A stretch of DNA of 64,000 nt from Paraburkholderia largidicola. GTDB lineage: Bacteria; Pseudomonadota; Gammaproteobacteria; Burkholderiales; Burkholderiaceae. The DNA is taken from NCBI RefSeq assembly GCF_013426895.1, contig NZ_AP023176.1, forward strand, positions 1,240,001 to 1,304,000, read 5' to 3'. Position numbers and translations under genes: made by a program. The notes beneath the pieces are model-generated. The model did not search any database, was not told the origin of the DNA, and saw nothing but the letters and a program-made list of their open reading frames with translations. This document shows, in pieces, positions 62,576-64,000 of this stretch; positions within the stretch are counted from its first letter, which is position 1; every line of letters starts with the position of its first letter.

Positions 62576-63370
62576 ATGGACCGCATCGATTCAGTCGTTT
62601 TGAAGCAAAATACGGGTTATACGTTGCTCGAAGAGGGCTTTAATTCGGGCACGGTAAAGAAAACGGAAAGGCTGCCGTTTACGATTAAGGTGGTAAGTAA
62701 CCGGACGGAGCTCGACAAGGCGGTCGAAATGCGCCGCGCGGCATACAGACGGCACTTGCCGGAATTCGCGGAGACCATGGGCGTCGAAGCACTGGACGGC
62801 GCGCCTGGCACGGTCGTGCTGCTCGCGCAATCGCGGCTGGACGGTGGCCCGCTCGGCACCATGCGGGTCCAGACCAACGCGTTCGATTCGCTCGCCGTCG
62901 AACAATCGGTCCAGCTGCCGGACTGGCTGAACCAGGCACGGCTCGCCGAGGCGACGCGGCTCGGCGTGGCGCGCGGCGCGATCGGGCGGATGGTGAAGGT
63001 GGCGCTGTGCAAGGCGTACTACATGTATTGCGCGCAGAACGGGGTCGACTGGATGTTGATTACCGCGCGTTCGCCGCTCGACCGGGAATATGAGGCGATG
63101 CTTTTCGAAGATGTATATGGCAAGAATGAATTCCTGCCGATGTCGCACGTGGGCGGATTGCCGCATCGGGTGATGGCGAAACCGGTTGCACTGGTCCGTC
63201 AGCGCTGGGCGAAGGTGAACCATCCGTTCTACGGGTTCTTCTTTGAAACGGATCACGTCGACATCGACGTCAGCGTCGCATCACCGCAGGAAGAGGCTGG
63301 CCATGGCACTGAGCGTGGCATGCTGCCGGACAGCGCCTCGGACTATCTGAGGTCGTTGAGCGAAGCGTAA
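62576..63370 (+). CDS. FeeM-type N-acyl amino acid synthase domain protein
   Basis: This 264-residue GNAT-like acyltransferase has the family order FTIKVVSNRTELDKAVEMRR, AAYRRHLPEFAE, GPLGTMRVQTNAF, QARLAEATRLGVARGAIG and VDWMLITARSPLDREYEAMLFEDVYG. FeeM enzymes join an acyl chain, usually from acyl-ACP, to an amino acid such as tyrosine. GGGG lies 7 bases before the ATG. It precedes a membrane sensor gene by 138 bases, a pairing suggesting lipid-like signalling or envelope control. The acyl donor and amino acid are unknown. Confidence 0.82.
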   Translation: MDRIDSVVLKQNTGYTLLEEGFNSGTVKKTERLPFTIKVVSNRTELDKAVEMRRAAYRRHLPEFAETMGVEALDGAPGTVVLLAQSRLDGGPLGTMRVQTNAFDSLAVEQSVQLPDWLNQARLAEATRLGVARGAIGRMVKVALCKAYYMYCAQNGVDWMLITARSPLDREYEAMLFEDVYGKNEFLPMSHVGGLPHRVMAKPVALVRQRWAKVNHPFYGFFFETDHVDIDVSVASPQEEAGHGTERGMLPDSASDYLRSLSEA

Positions 63371-63508
63371 GGCAGGTAGGGTAAGGTATCCGCCCGAAGC
63401 AATTCGGGCGGACAAAAGACGGATGAAGTCGGCACAGTCGTGTTTTCGCTGCCGACCACGCGGCATGGCAATGAAATCGGGAATGAAGTCACTGGGGAAA
63501 TGCAGCAG

Positions 63509-64000
63509 ATGACAAGCGTTAAGTGGGCGTTTCGGGACCGACTGACCGGCTGGGCTTTCCTGCGGTTTTCCGTATACGTCGCGCCATTCATGATTGCGCT
63601 TGGCACCGTCGCAGTCTTGCTTTGGGGCCCGCGCCAGTTCGATACCACGGGGACGGTTCCGTTGAGCTTCTCCGTGATCGCGGATCCGTCGGCGACGCTG
63701 TCGCCTGCCGCGGCCATCGAACGCCTGCGCAATGGCACGCACACCGCCCGCTTCAGTACCCATCTCGCCGAAACGCCTTTCTGGTTCATGCTCACCGCGC
63801 CAGCTCTGGGCAGCGGAGACGCCACGTTCGTCGATCTTCCGTCCCGGCATGCGCAAACGATTTCCTGCTGGAAGACGGGCCCCGTCCTCACGCTGCTCGG
63901 CGCGGGCGACCGCCACGGCACGAGCGGCGCGATGCGCGACAACAAGGCCGGCTTTGCGCTGAAACTCGACGAGCACACCGCCGATGCACAGATCCTGTGC
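63509..64000 (+). CDS. Membrane sensor protein, 3' end beyond the window
   Basis: The first 164 codons show a membrane helix (FLRFSVYVAPFMIALGTVAV, ~residues 17-36) followed by a periplasmic-type domain (VPLSFSVIADPSATLSPAAA, HLAETPFWFMLTAPALGSG, FVDLPSRHAQTISCWKTG). The domain recalls sensory regions found before GGDEF/EAL or histidine kinase modules, but the output domain lies outside the window. GGGGA 10 bases upstream supports the ATG at 63509; an in-frame ATG at 63500 is too close to it. Confidence 0.65.
   Translation, partial: MTSVKWAFRDRLTGWAFLRFSVYVAPFMIALGTVAVLLWGPRQFDTTGTVPLSFSVIADPSATLSPAAAIERLRNGTHTARFSTHLAETPFWFMLTAPALGSGDATFVDLPSRHAQTISCWKTGPVLTLLGAGDRHGTSGAMRDNKAGFALKLDEHTADAQILC

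Noticed and set aside
1..64000. tRNA, rRNA, CRISPR arrays, phage integrase or attachment sites
   Set aside because: None were seen; no regular short repeats, no cloverleaf-like sequence and no integrase-type protein appear in the window.

Overview
The window is a 64 kb, GC-rich (roughly 60-65% by eye) bacterial segment that looks like accessory or secondary-replicon DNA of a Burkholderiales bacterium, most likely Paraburkholderia, Caballeronia or Burkholderia. The basis is the gene content: a DUF3331 protein, hopanoid genes hpnI/hpnJ/hpnL, a FeeM-type N-acyl amino acid synthase beside a signalling protein, an ActP/DUF485 symporter pair, ISNCY-type transposases, and many catabolic clusters each with its own regulator. 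No rRNA, tRNA or CRISPR array was seen.

Region 1 (1-5594, +) is a catabolic operon: the end of a LeuD-like hydro-lyase small subunit, hydantoinase/oxoprolinase subunits HyuB and HyuA, an isochorismatase-fold hydrolase whose catalytic Cys is replaced by Gly, and an isocitrate-lyase/PEP-mutase-family C-C lyase. Region 2 (5799-8282) holds a complete ISNCY-type insertion sequence next to a second, truncated, diverged copy. Region 3 (8403-21251) is bounded by two paralogous MarR regulators. It contains an amino-acid-type ABC importer behind a near-consensus sigma-54 promoter, and an opposed seven-gene operon: amidohydrolase, molybdenum hydroxylase L-M-S, CoxG-like protein, DUF1116 (AllG-like) protein and phytanoyl-CoA dioxygenase family protein. 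This looks like uptake and oxidative/hydrolytic breakdown of an unknown, probably nitrogen-containing, compound.

Region 4 (21301-29422) holds an acetate-type symporter operon with a clear terminator, then stress and ion genes: two UspA proteins (one behind an FNR-like box), a small potassium channel, CorA, a SpoIIAA-like protein, DUF3331 and a secreted 17-kDa-antigen-like protein. Region 5 (29662-37440) has the hopanoid side-chain genes hpnJ, hpnL and hpnI and a Tat-exported phospholipase C; PmrA/BasR-like tandem repeats lie upstream of hpnI and of the phospholipase gene. Region 6 (37573-37960) is a scar of gene fragments (ActP tail, DASS transporter piece, IS end).

Region 7 (37961-49175) holds amino-acid catabolism modules: an FAD amine oxidase with an ABC importer and IclR regulator, then ornithine cyclodeaminase-like protein, asparaginase, a GATase1-AraC regulator and an orphan LivJ-like binding protein. 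A 40-bp near-identical element sits upstream of both the asparaginase gene and the livJ-like gene. An SDR/AraC divergent pair follows. Region 8 (49235-60623) is a sugar utilisation operon: an AraFGH-like importer, RbsD/FucU mutarotase, IMPase-like phosphatase, SDR, Gfo/Idh dehydrogenase, TIM-barrel isomerase, alpha/beta hydrolase and ROK kinase, divergent from an unusual ROK regulator with an extra N-terminal domain. Region 9 (60745-64000) is a GST/TetR divergent pair with three 20-bp operator-like palindromes, a TauD fragment, a FeeM-like acyltransferase and the start of a membrane sensor protein.

The least ordinary systems are the Region 1 and Region 3 catabolic clusters, which may belong to one undescribed degradation pathway, and the Region 8 sugar pathway. 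All functional assignments come from reading motifs and recalled family resemblance; no database search was run.
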